Assembly (NCBI GenBank): GCA_041488375.1
Contig: JBGPPD010000035.1
Span: 1-17,684 of the forward strand
DNA length: 17,684 nucleotides
From: JAABQT01 sp041488375
Lineage (GTDB): Bacteria > Pseudomonadota > Gammaproteobacteria > Burkholderiales > SG8-39
Reading direction: 5' to 3'
Shown here: positions 6,501-12,493 of the stretch, piece after piece
Layout of the letters: each line of letters begins with the position of its first letter
How positions within the stretch are numbered: position 1 is the first letter of the stretch
Position numbers and translations under genes: made by a program
Notes under the pieces: model-generated
Told to the model about the DNA's origin: nothing
Databases searched by the model: none
Seen by the model: only the letters and a program-made list of their open reading frames with translations

Positions 6501-7149
6501 GGCCCGGCAGCCTCGCCAGCACGCTTTCGGCCGCGTACACCTTGTCGCCGATCGCCGCCACCGGCTGCGCGTCGAGCGGCAGGTAGAGGTCCACGCGCGA
6601 GCCGAAGCGGATGAAGCCGAAGCGCTGCCCTCGCGTCAGCGCGGCGCCGGCGCCAACGTAGCACAGGATGCGGCGGGCGATGAGTCCCGCGATCTGCACG
6701 CAGGTCACGTCCACGCCGTCGCGCGTGCGCAGCCACAGGGCGTTGCGCTCGTTCTCCAGCGAGGCCTTGTCGAGGGCCGCATTGAGAAAGCGGCCGGCGT
6801 GGTACCAGACCTGCCTGACCTCGCCGTCCACCGGCGCGCGGTTCGAGTGGACGTTGAACACGTTCATGAACACGCTGATCTTCAGCGCCTCGCGCTCCAG
6901 CCAGGGGTCGCCCGCCCTTTCCACCGCGACCACGCGCCCGTCGGCGGGCGCCACCACGGCGCGCGGGTCCTCGGGCACCTCGCGCGGCGGGTCGCGGAAG
7001 AACTGCAGGACGAACAGCGCGGCGAGCCATAGCGGCAGCGACCACCACCCCCCGGCGAGGAACCCGGCCAGCAGCGCCGCCGCCACGGCGGCGCCGAGGA
7101 ACGGCCACCCCTCGCGCGCAATGATCGGGTGCGGATACGCCGGCCGCAC
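6493..7149 (-). CDS. psd: Phosphatidylserine decarboxylase proenzyme
   Basis: A 218-residue pyruvoyl-dependent decarboxylase converting phosphatidylserine to phosphatidylethanolamine at the inner membrane. The self-cleavage site is Gly183-Ser184 in 'RFGSRVDLY', where the Ser becomes the pyruvoyl group. Asp70 in 'PADG' and His101 in 'NVHSNR' match the conserved processing and active-site residues. A hydrophobic anchor spans about 17-50. The short length fits the small Psd subgroup rather than the 320-residue E. coli enzyme. The start is GTG at 7149, sharing one base with the TAG of the small lipoprotein gene (TAGTG); no ATG fits. It is followed by pssA with an 8-nt overlap, the reverse of pathway order. 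Confidence 0.95.
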   Translation of the reverse strand: MRPAYPHPIIAREGWPFLGAAVAAALLAGFLAGGWWSLPLWLAALFVLQFFRDPPREVPEDPRAVVAPADGRVVAVERAGDPWLEREALKISVFMNVFNVHSNRAPVDGEVRQVWYHAGRFLNAALDKASLENERNALWLRTRDGVDVTCVQIAGLIARRILCYVGAGAALTRGQRFGFIRFGSRVDLYLPLDAQPVAAIGDKVYAAESVLARLPGHG

Positions 7150-7340
7150 TATTGGTCGGCTTCCTTCAGCCGCTCGGAGCCCTGCCCCTGCTGCATGGCC
7201 TTGTTGACGTCGGTGGCGGCCTTGTCGAGCGTCTTCTTCGGGATGCGGCCGATTTCCTTGGACTGGTCCGGCGTGCAGGCGGCGAGCGCCAGGGCCAGCG
7301 CAGCGGCGAGGGCGAGGCTAGTTCTTCGCGGTGTCGACAA
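7149..7340 (-). CDS. Small putative lipoprotein between ilvC and psd
   Basis: A 63-residue protein with a short basic N-terminus, a hydrophobic Ala/Leu stretch and a lipobox Leu19-Ala20-Ala21-Cys22. Lipidation at Cys22 would leave a 42-residue charged mature peptide (TPDQSKEIGRIPKK onward, probably helical). The residue after Cys is Thr, not Asp, which would favour outer-membrane sorting by the E. coli +2 rule. The start is TTG at 7340 (no ATG or GTG in frame nearby), preceded by a GGAAG-like site, and overlaps the end of ilvC by 23 nt; the stop overlaps the psd GTG by one base. Function is unknown. The gene appears wholly coupled to its neighbours, so its expression follows the ilv-psd operon. 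Confidence 0.72.
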   Translation of the reverse strand: MSTPRRTSLALAAALALALAACTPDQSKEIGRIPKKTLDKAATDVNKAMQQGQGSERLKEADQ

Positions 7341-8334
7341 GGCGGTTCTTCCGGATCCAGGGCATCATTTCGCGCAGCCGGGCGCCGACCTTCTCGATCG
7401 GCAGTTCCGCGGTCATGCGGCGGCGGCTGAGCAGCACCGGCGCGCCGGCGCGGTTCTCCAGCACGAACTCCTTGGCGTACTCGCCGGACTGGATGCGCGC
7501 GAGCACCTCCTTCATGCGCGCTCGCGTGCCCTGGTCGATGATCTTCGGGCCGCTCACGTACTCGCCGTACTCGGCGTTGTTGGAGATCGAGTAGTTCATC
7601 GTGCCGATGCCGCCCTCGTACATCAGGTCGACGATCAGTTTCAATTCGTGCAGGCACTCGAAGTAGGCCATCTCCGGCGCGTAGCCCGCCTCGACCAGCG
7701 TGTCGAAACCCGCCTTGACCAGCTCGACGCAGCCGCCGCACAGCACGCTCTGCTCGCCGAACAGGTCGGTCTCGGTCTCCTCCTTGAAGTTGGTCTCGAT
7801 TACCCCGGCCTTGCCGCCGCCGATCGCCGCGGCATAGGACAGCGCCAGGTCGCGCGCCTTCTTCGACGGGCTGCGGTGCACGGCGATCAGCATCGGCACG
7901 CCGCCGCCGGCGGCGTAGGTCGAGCGCACCGTATGTCCGGGCGCCTTCGGCGCCACCATCCACACGTCCAGGTCGGCGCGCGGCTGGATCAGGCCGTAGT
8001 GGATGTTGAACCCGTGCGCGAAAGCGAGCGAAGCGCCCTTCTTGATGTTGGGCTCGACGAAGTCCTGGTACACCTGGGCGTGGTGCTCGTCGGGCAGCAG
8101 AATCATGACGATGTCGGCGCCCTTGATCGCCTCGGCCAGCTCCGCGACCTTGCTACCGCCTTTCTTCGCCTTGTCCCACGAGGCGCCGCCCTTGCGCAGG
8201 CCGACGGTGACCTTCACGCCGGATTCCTGCAGGTTCTGCGCGTGCGCGTGGCCCTGCGAGCCGTAGCCGATGATGGTGACCTTCTTGCCCTTGATAAGCG
8301 AGAGGTCGGCATCCTTGTCGTAATAGACCTTCAT
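7318..8334 (-). CDS. ilvC: Ketol-acid reductoisomerase (class I, NADP-dependent)
   Basis: A 338-residue enzyme converting acetolactate and acetohydroxybutyrate to the dihydroxy acids of valine and isoleucine synthesis. The Rossmann motif GYGSQG is at residues 23-28. R47, K48 and S52 in the following loop fit NADPH preference. Metal and active-site residues D190 and E194 (in 'ETDLFGEQ'), E226, E230 and H107 are present. Length is that of short class I enzymes. The ATG has a strong AGGGGAG ribosome site. The gene lies 51 nt after ilvN with a small hairpin between, and its last 23 nt encode the start of the lipoprotein. Confidence 0.98.
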   Translation of the reverse strand: MKVYYDKDADLSLIKGKKVTIIGYGSQGHAHAQNLQESGVKVTVGLRKGGASWDKAKKGGSKVAELAEAIKGADIVMILLPDEHHAQVYQDFVEPNIKKGASLAFAHGFNIHYGLIQPRADLDVWMVAPKAPGHTVRSTYAAGGGVPMLIAVHRSPSKKARDLALSYAAAIGGGKAGVIETNFKEETETDLFGEQSVLCGGCVELVKAGFDTLVEAGYAPEMAYFECLHELKLIVDLMYEGGIGTMNYSISNNAEYGEYVSGPKIIDQGTRARMKEVLARIQSGEYAKEFVLENRAGAPVLLSRRRMTAELPIEKVGARLREMMPWIRKNRLVDTAKN

Positions 8335-8358
8335 GGTGCTCCCCTGGAAAAGTAAGTC

Positions 8359-8375
8359 ATGGGGACCGGCCCCAT
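8359..8375 (-). repeat. Inverted repeat in the ilvN-ilvC gap
   Basis: ATGGGG (8359-8364) and CCCCAT (8370-8375) are perfect 6-bp arms around a 5-nt loop within the 51-nt gap. On the transcribed strand a TTTT appears 7 nt after the stem, not directly adjacent, so it is a poor intrinsic terminator. It may be an RNA-processing or partial attenuation site adjusting ilvC relative to ilvBN. Function is not shown. Confidence 0.45.
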
Positions 8376-8385
8376 TGCCCTGCTG

Positions 8386-8877
8386 CTAGACGCGCAGTAC
8401 GCGGTTGCCGCGGCCGATTCCGCTCGCGCCCGTGCGCACGGTTTCGACGATGGCGCCCTGGTCGAGCGCCTGGATGAACGCGTCGAGCTTGTGGCCGTCG
8501 CCGGTCAGCTCGATGGTATAGGTGTTGTCGGAGACGTCGATGATGCGGCCGCGGAAAATGTCCGCCATGCGCTTCATGTCCTCGCGCTCCTTGGCGCCGG
8601 CGCGCACCTTGATCAGCATCAGCTCGCGCTCGATGTGCTCGGCCTCCGACAGGTCCACCACCTTCACCACCTCGACCAGCTTGTTCAGCTGCTTGGTGAT
8701 CTTCTCGATGACCTCGTCGGAGCCCACCGTCACCACGGTCATGCGCGACATCGAGGCGTCCTCGGTCGGCGCCACGGTCAGCGATTCGATGTTATAGCCG
8801 CGCGCCGAAAACATGTTCGAGATGCGCGACAGCGCCCCGGCCTCGTTTTCGACCAGGATGGAGATGATGTGCCTCAT
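8386..8877 (-). CDS. ilvN: Acetolactate synthase small (regulatory) subunit
   Basis: A 163-residue regulatory subunit that binds the large subunit, raises its activity and confers valine feedback inhibition in this family. The N-terminal ACT domain is clear (MRHIISILVENEAGALSRIS, then 'FSARGYNIESLTVAPTED'), followed by the IlvH-type C-terminal domain ('RELMLIKVRAG', 'DIFRGRIIDVSDNTYTIELTG'). I set the start at ATG 8877, sharing one base with the ilvB stop (TGATG), rather than the TTG just upstream. Length is typical of IlvH-type subunits, so ilvH would be an equally valid name. Coupling to ilvB would keep the subunits in balance. Confidence 0.97.
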   Translation of the reverse strand: MRHIISILVENEAGALSRISNMFSARGYNIESLTVAPTEDASMSRMTVVTVGSDEVIEKITKQLNKLVEVVKVVDLSEAEHIERELMLIKVRAGAKEREDMKRMADIFRGRIIDVSDNTYTIELTGDGHKLDAFIQALDQGAIVETVRTGASGIGRGNRVLRV

Positions 8878-10589
8878 CAAAGATCCTCGGAGAGGATCAT
8901 TTCCGTGATGCCCTTGCCGCCCGGGATCATCGGATAGACGTTCTCGGCCTGGTCGGTGAGGAAGTCGAGGAACACCAGGTCCTTCTTGCGCTTGAAGGTC
9001 TCGCGCAGCGCCGGCTCCACATCCGCCGGCTTGTCGATCAGCAGGCCCGAATGGCCGTAGCCCTCGGCCAGCTTGACGAAGTCGGGCAGCGCGTCCATGT
9101 AGGACTCGGAATAGCGGTTACCGTGGAAGAACTGCTGCCACTGCCGCACCATGCCCATGTACTTGTTGTTCAGGTTGATGATCTTGATCGGCAGCCGGTA
9201 CTGCTTGCAGGTGGAGAGTTCCTGCAGGCACATCTGGATCGAGGACTCGCCGGTCACGCAGGCGACCGTGGCGCCGGGGTTCGCCATCTGCACGCCCATC
9301 GCCGCGGGCAGGCCGAAGCCCATGGTGCCCAGGCCGCCGGAATTGATCCAGCGGCGCGGCTGCTCGAACTTGTAGAACTGCGCCGCCCACATCTGGTGCT
9401 GGCCGACGTCCGAGGTGATGAACGCGTCCCCGCCGGTCACCTCGTAGAGCTTCTCCAGCACGAACTGCGGCTTGATGATCTTCGATTTGCGGTCGTATTT
9501 CAGGCAGTCCTTGCCGCGCCAATCGTCGATCTGCTTCCACCAGGCCTTGATATCCTGGGGCTTCGACTCCTGCAGGAGCCTCAGAAACTCGTCCAGCACG
9601 TCGGGAATGTTGCCGACGATGGGCACATCGACCTTCACGCGCTTGGAGATCGACGACGGATCGATGTCGATGTGGATGATCTTGCGCGGGTTCTGCGCGA
9701 AATGGGCCGGGTTGCCGATCACCCGATCGTCGAACCGCGCGCCGATCGCGAGCAGCACGTCGCAGTGCTGCATCGCCATGTTGGCCTCGTAGGTGCCATG
9801 CATGCCGAGCATGCCGAGGAACTGCCCGTCGGTGGCCGGGTAGCCGCCCAGGCCCATCAGCGTGTTGGTGATCGGGAAGCCGGTGCGCTTGACCAGGTCC
9901 TTCAGCTGCGCCGACGAGTTCGACAGCACCACGCCGCCGCCGGTGTAGACCATCGGGCGCTGCGCTTCCAGCAGCAGCTGCACCGCCTTCTTGATCTGCC
10001 CGGCGTGGCCCTTCTTCGCCGGGTTGTACGAGCGCATGCTGACCGTTTCCGGGTAATGGAACTCGCACTTGTTCACCGTGACATCCTTCGGGATGTCCAC
10101 CAGCACCGGTCCCGGGCGCCCGGTGGTGGCGATGTGGAAGGCCTTCTTCATCGTCATCGCGAGGTCCTTCACGTCGCGCACCAGGAAGTTGTGCTTCACG
10201 CAGGGACGCGTGATGCCGACCGTGTCGCACTCCTGGAACGCGTCCTCGCCGATCGCGTGCGTCGGCACCTGGCCGCTGATGATCACCATCGGGATCGAAT
10301 CCATGTACGCGGTGGCGATGCCGGTGACCGCGTTGGTCAGGCCCGGGCCCGAGGTCACCAGGCACACGCCCACTTTGTGCGAGGAGCGCGAATAACCGTC
10401 GGCCGCGTGCGCGGCGCCCTGCTCGTGGCGCACCAGCACGTGGCGCACCTTGTCCTGCTTGAACAGCTCGTCGTAGATCCACAGCACCGCGCCGCCCGGG
10501 TAGCCGAACAGCAACTCGACGCCCTCTTCCTGCAGGCAGCGCACCACGATCTCGGCGCCGCTGAGCTCCAAACCCTTGATTCGATCCAT
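8877..10589 (-). CDS. ilvB: Acetolactate synthase large (catalytic) subunit
   Basis: A 570-residue ThDP- and FAD-dependent enzyme condensing two pyruvates, or pyruvate and 2-ketobutyrate: the first common step of valine, leucine and isoleucine synthesis. Catalytic Glu56 lies in 'RHEQGAAHAADGYSR'. FAD-domain and C-terminal PP-domain motifs are present ('ARFDDRVIGNPAHF', 'GLGTMGFGLPAAMG'). The Mg-ThDP motif, GDG in many family members, reads GES at residues 447-449, with metal ligands continuing to N474/N475. Size fits the IlvI/IlvB biosynthetic type. It is the first gene of the long minus-strand cluster, and a promoter lies 30-56 nt upstream. No strong Shine-Dalgarno is seen before the ATG. 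Confidence 0.97.
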   Translation of the reverse strand: MDRIKGLELSGAEIVVRCLQEEGVELLFGYPGGAVLWIYDELFKQDKVRHVLVRHEQGAAHAADGYSRSSHKVGVCLVTSGPGLTNAVTGIATAYMDSIPMVIISGQVPTHAIGEDAFQECDTVGITRPCVKHNFLVRDVKDLAMTMKKAFHIATTGRPGPVLVDIPKDVTVNKCEFHYPETVSMRSYNPAKKGHAGQIKKAVQLLLEAQRPMVYTGGGVVLSNSSAQLKDLVKRTGFPITNTLMGLGGYPATDGQFLGMLGMHGTYEANMAMQHCDVLLAIGARFDDRVIGNPAHFAQNPRKIIHIDIDPSSISKRVKVDVPIVGNIPDVLDEFLRLLQESKPQDIKAWWKQIDDWRGKDCLKYDRKSKIIKPQFVLEKLYEVTGGDAFITSDVGQHQMWAAQFYKFEQPRRWINSGGLGTMGFGLPAAMGVQMANPGATVACVTGESSIQMCLQELSTCKQYRLPIKIINLNNKYMGMVRQWQQFFHGNRYSESYMDALPDFVKLAEGYGHSGLLIDKPADVEPALRETFKRKKDLVFLDFLTDQAENVYPMIPGGKGITEMILSEDL

Positions 10590-10618
10590 GACCGCAAAGC
10601 CCGGGGAAAACGTTGAAG

Positions 10619-10645
10619 ATTAAAGACTTGTGGCAATCGGGTCAA
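10619..10645 (-). promoter_or_regulatory. Candidate sigma70 promoter for the ilvB operon
   Basis: On the minus strand, TTGACC (10645-10640) and TTTAAT (10624-10619), each five of six consensus matches, are separated by a short 15-nt spacer. The predicted start near 10612 gives a leader of only about 23 nt, too short for a peptide attenuator. Two direct copies of GCAATCGG (10633-10640 and 10646-10653) flank the -35 and could be regulator half-sites. The rest of the 136-bp gap (10590-10725) holds a weak plus-strand -10-like TAACAT (10679-10684) for the sigma gene and nothing else I recognise. Confidence 0.5.
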
Positions 10646-10725
10646 GCAATCGGCGATGGCCGCGCGGGCGCGTTTTGGTAACATCGCGGGCGCGGTAGAC
10701 CGCGCCGTCGGGCAAGGGAGAACCA

Positions 10726-11295
10726 CTGGCATCGCGCAGCGAGCTTTCGGCGTTTCTCGAGAGCGCCGAGCGGCGCGCCTTCAAGCAGGCCGTCTATGCC
10801 GTGCGCGACGAGCAGGCGGCGCTGGACATCGTGCAGGACGCGATGTTGCGGCTGGCGGAAAAATACGGCGACCGGCCGGGCGCCGAGCTGCCGATGCTGT
10901 TCCAACGCATCCTGCAGAACGCGATCCGCGACTGGTTCCGGCGCCAGAAGGTGCGCTCGACCTGGGTCACGCTGTTCTCTTCGCTGCTGCCGGCCAGCGG
11001 CGAGGAGGACGACCGCGACCCGCTGGAAACTTTGGCCGAGGCCGGTGGGTCGAACAGCGAAGAGTTGCCGCCGGACCGGCTGGAACGCTCGCAACTCGTT
11101 GAAATACTTGAGCAAGAGATCGCGAGGCTGCCGGTCCGTCAACGCGAAGCTTTCCTCATGCGTTACTGGGAGGAGTTGGACGTCGCCGAAACCGCCCATG
11201 CCATGGGCTGCTCCGAGGGCAGCGTGAAAACGCATTGCTCCCGGGCGGCGCATGCATTGGCCGCCGCGCTTAGGGCGCGCGGCGTGACGCTCTAG
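10726..11295 (+). CDS. Sigma-70 family (ECF-like) RNA polymerase sigma factor, apparent CTG start
   Basis: A 189-residue sigma factor with region 2 at about 30-78 ('ALDIVQDAMLRLAEKYGD ... RILQNAIRDWFRRQK') and region 4 at about 120-185 ('LPVRQREAFLMRYWEELDVAETAHAMGCSEGSVKTHCSRA'), with the helix-turn-helix in the latter. This two-domain layout and size fit the ECF group. The frame opens after a stop at 10696. No ATG, GTG or TTG precedes the region-2 residues; the first candidate is CTG at 10726, 5 nt after AAGGGAG, giving MASRSELSAFLESAERRAF. The GTG at 10801 would delete the first helix of region 2. Three small genes follow in the same direction, the first a possible membrane partner. Target promoters are unknown. 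Confidence 0.88.
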   Translation: MASRSELSAFLESAERRAFKQAVYAVRDEQAALDIVQDAMLRLAEKYGDRPGAELPMLFQRILQNAIRDWFRRQKVRSTWVTLFSSLLPASGEEDDRDPLETLAEAGGSNSEELPPDRLERSQLVEILEQEIARLPVRQREAFLMRYWEELDVAETAHAMGCSEGSVKTHCSRAAHALAAALRARGVTL

Positions 11296-11322
11296 AATTC
11301 GGACGGGGTCCCCGCACCGCTT

Positions 11323-11691
11323 ATGAACGAACCACAATTCGGCAATCGGATCCGGCAGTTGCTCAACCAGGGCGCGCCGTTGGACGCGTCCGTTTCCGCC
11401 CGGCTGCGCGCCGGGCGCGCGCGGGCATTGGCGCGCCAGAAGCCCGAGGCCGCACAGGGGGTCGTCTGGCTGGGCGGCGTCCTGGGAGGCCTCCGCGGGG
11501 TCTCGTTGCGGCTGGTCCTGCCGCTCGTCGCGCTGGCCTTCGGCCTGGCCGCCACCTACAGCTGGCAGCAGAACCAGCGCGCCGCCGAAATCGAAGAACT
11601 CGACGCCCTGCTGCTGGCCAGCGAACTGCCGATCGACGCCTACCTCGACCAGGGTTTCGAAGCGTGGCTGAAGCGGCGCGCCGCGCGCTAG
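11323..11691 (+). CDS. DUF3619 family single-span membrane protein (candidate anti-sigma factor)
   Basis: A 122-residue protein: an N-terminal basic region (1-45, with 'NRIRQLLNQG' and an Arg/Ala-rich helix), one transmembrane helix at about 61-79 (SLRLVLPLVALAFGLAATYS), and a 40-residue C-terminal tail containing 'LLLASELPIDAYLDQGFEAWL', which matches the DUF3619 pattern. The charge distribution predicts the N-terminus inside and the C-terminus in the periplasm. It starts 27 nt after the sigma gene, and its end overlaps the DUF3106 gene by 28 nt. Position and topology suggest an anti-sigma factor, but no known anti-sigma domain is recognisable and no experimental role is known to me. The ribosome site is weak. 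Confidence 0.82.
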   Translation: MNEPQFGNRIRQLLNQGAPLDASVSARLRAGRARALARQKPEAAQGVVWLGGVLGGLRGVSLRLVLPLVALAFGLAATYSWQQNQRAAEIEELDALLLASELPIDAYLDQGFEAWLKRRAAR

Positions 11692-12107
11692 CAGGGCTTG
11701 CCGCCGGCGCGTTGCTCATCGCGCTGGCGTCGGGCGCCAGCGCGGCGCCTGAGAAGGATCGCCGCTGGGCCGCGCTCTCCGCCGAACAGCAGCAAATCCT
11801 CACGCCCCTGAAAGACCAATGGGACCGGCTCGAGCCCAGCCAGCGCAGCACCTGGATCGGCGTGACCAAGCGCTATCCCAAGATGACGCCGAAAGCTCAG
11901 CAGCGCGTGCAGGAGCGCATGCAACGCTGGGCCAAGCTCACCCCGCAGCAGCGCAAGCAGGCGCGCGAGAACTACCGCAGGATCAGCAAGGTGCCGCCCG
12001 AAAAACGCGGCGACCTCAAGCAGCAGTGGTCCGAGTACCAGTCGCTACCGCCGCAGGAACGCCAGAGCAGCCCCCCGCCGAAGAAAAAGCCGGCGCCGGC
12101 GAAGTGA
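11664..12107 (+). CDS. DUF3106 family exported protein with six 18-residue repeats
   Basis: A 147-residue protein with a signal peptide (about 1-28, cleavage likely after Ala-Ser-Ala) and a basic, Gln-rich mature part. Six repeats start at exact 18-residue steps (35, 53, 71, 89, 107, 125). Each has a hydrophobic residue at position 4 (L38, L56, M74, L92, V110, L128), Pro at position 6 in five of six, and Gln/Arg at position 9: roughly W-x-x-L-[ST]-P-x-Q-R. The motif resembles LTxxQ periplasmic proteins (CpxP/Spy/CnrX), but there is no His or Cys, so metal sensing as in CnrX is unlikely. The tail is Pro/Lys-rich (SSPPPKKKPAPAK). The start is GTG at 11664 inside the DUF3619 gene. Periplasmic location is predicted; function is unknown. 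Confidence 0.85.
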   Translation: MAEAARRALAGLAAGALLIALASGASAAPEKDRRWAALSAEQQQILTPLKDQWDRLEPSQRSTWIGVTKRYPKMTPKAQQRVQERMQRWAKLTPQQRKQARENYRRISKVPPEKRGDLKQQWSEYQSLPPQERQSSPPPKKKPAPAK

Positions 12108-12493
12108 CGCCCGGCATCGCGCGCCGACTGGCGAGCATGCTGTACGAGGCGATCCAGCTGTTCGCCGTCGCCTTCTTTGCCGGCTTCGCTTTCCAGTTCG
12201 CGTCGGGCGGCGCGCCGCTCGAGGGCTGGCTGCGCCTGGCGCATCAGTGGTTGCTGCTGGCGGTGTTCGCGGCCTACTTCCTGTGGTGCTGGCTGCGCGG
12301 CGGCCAGACGCTCGCCATGAAGGCCTGGCGCATCCGGCTGGTGGAGGTCTCGCCGCGCAAGGCGCTGCTGCGCTTCTGCCTGGCCCTGGTGCTGGTGCCC
12401 AGCGGCATCTCGCTGGCGTGGGCCCCGTTCGACCGCGATCGCCAGTTCCTGCACGACCGCCTGGCCGGCACGCGGCTGGTGCTCGCGGGCTAG
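12104..12493 (+). CDS. RDD family inner-membrane protein
   Basis: A 129-residue protein with three hydrophobic helices (about 15-32, 46-63, 82-100) and RDD-family landmarks: 'IARRLASMLYEAIQL' at the start, 'GQTLAMKAWRIRLV' in the middle and 'DRQFLHDRLAGTRLV' at the end. The Asp usually found in the first helix is Glu here (LYEA). The biochemical role of RDD proteins is mostly unknown; some have been linked to ion transport. The start is GTG at 12104, overlapping the DUF3106 stop in GTGA, which implies coupling and makes it the last gene of the sigma module. Its TAG shares the palindrome CTAG with the stop of lptG on the other strand, leaving no space for a terminator between the genes. Confidence 0.9.
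   Translation: MTPGIARRLASMLYEAIQLFAVAFFAGFAFQFASGGAPLEGWLRLAHQWLLLAVFAAYFLWCWLRGGQTLAMKAWRIRLVEVSPRKALLRFCLALVLVPSGISLAWAPFDRDRQFLHDRLAGTRLVLAG

Noticed and set aside
9051..10616. A 521-codon frame on the plus strand opposite ilvB
   Set aside because: The composition (His/Val/Asp/Arg/Leu rich) is the typical antisense shadow of a GC-rich gene, and ilvB on the other strand has complete catalytic motifs.
10801..11295. GTG at 10801 as the sigma-factor start
   Set aside because: It would remove the first helix of region 2 (FKQAVYAV), lacks a ribosome site, and leaves an unexplained well-formed Shine-Dalgarno and 25 plausible codons upstream.
11291..11300. TCTAGAATTC, overlapping XbaI and EcoRI sites resembling a cloning junction
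   Set aside because: It lies at the end of the sigma gene with natural coding sequence on both sides and a conserved gene order across it; a chance occurrence is the simplest reading.
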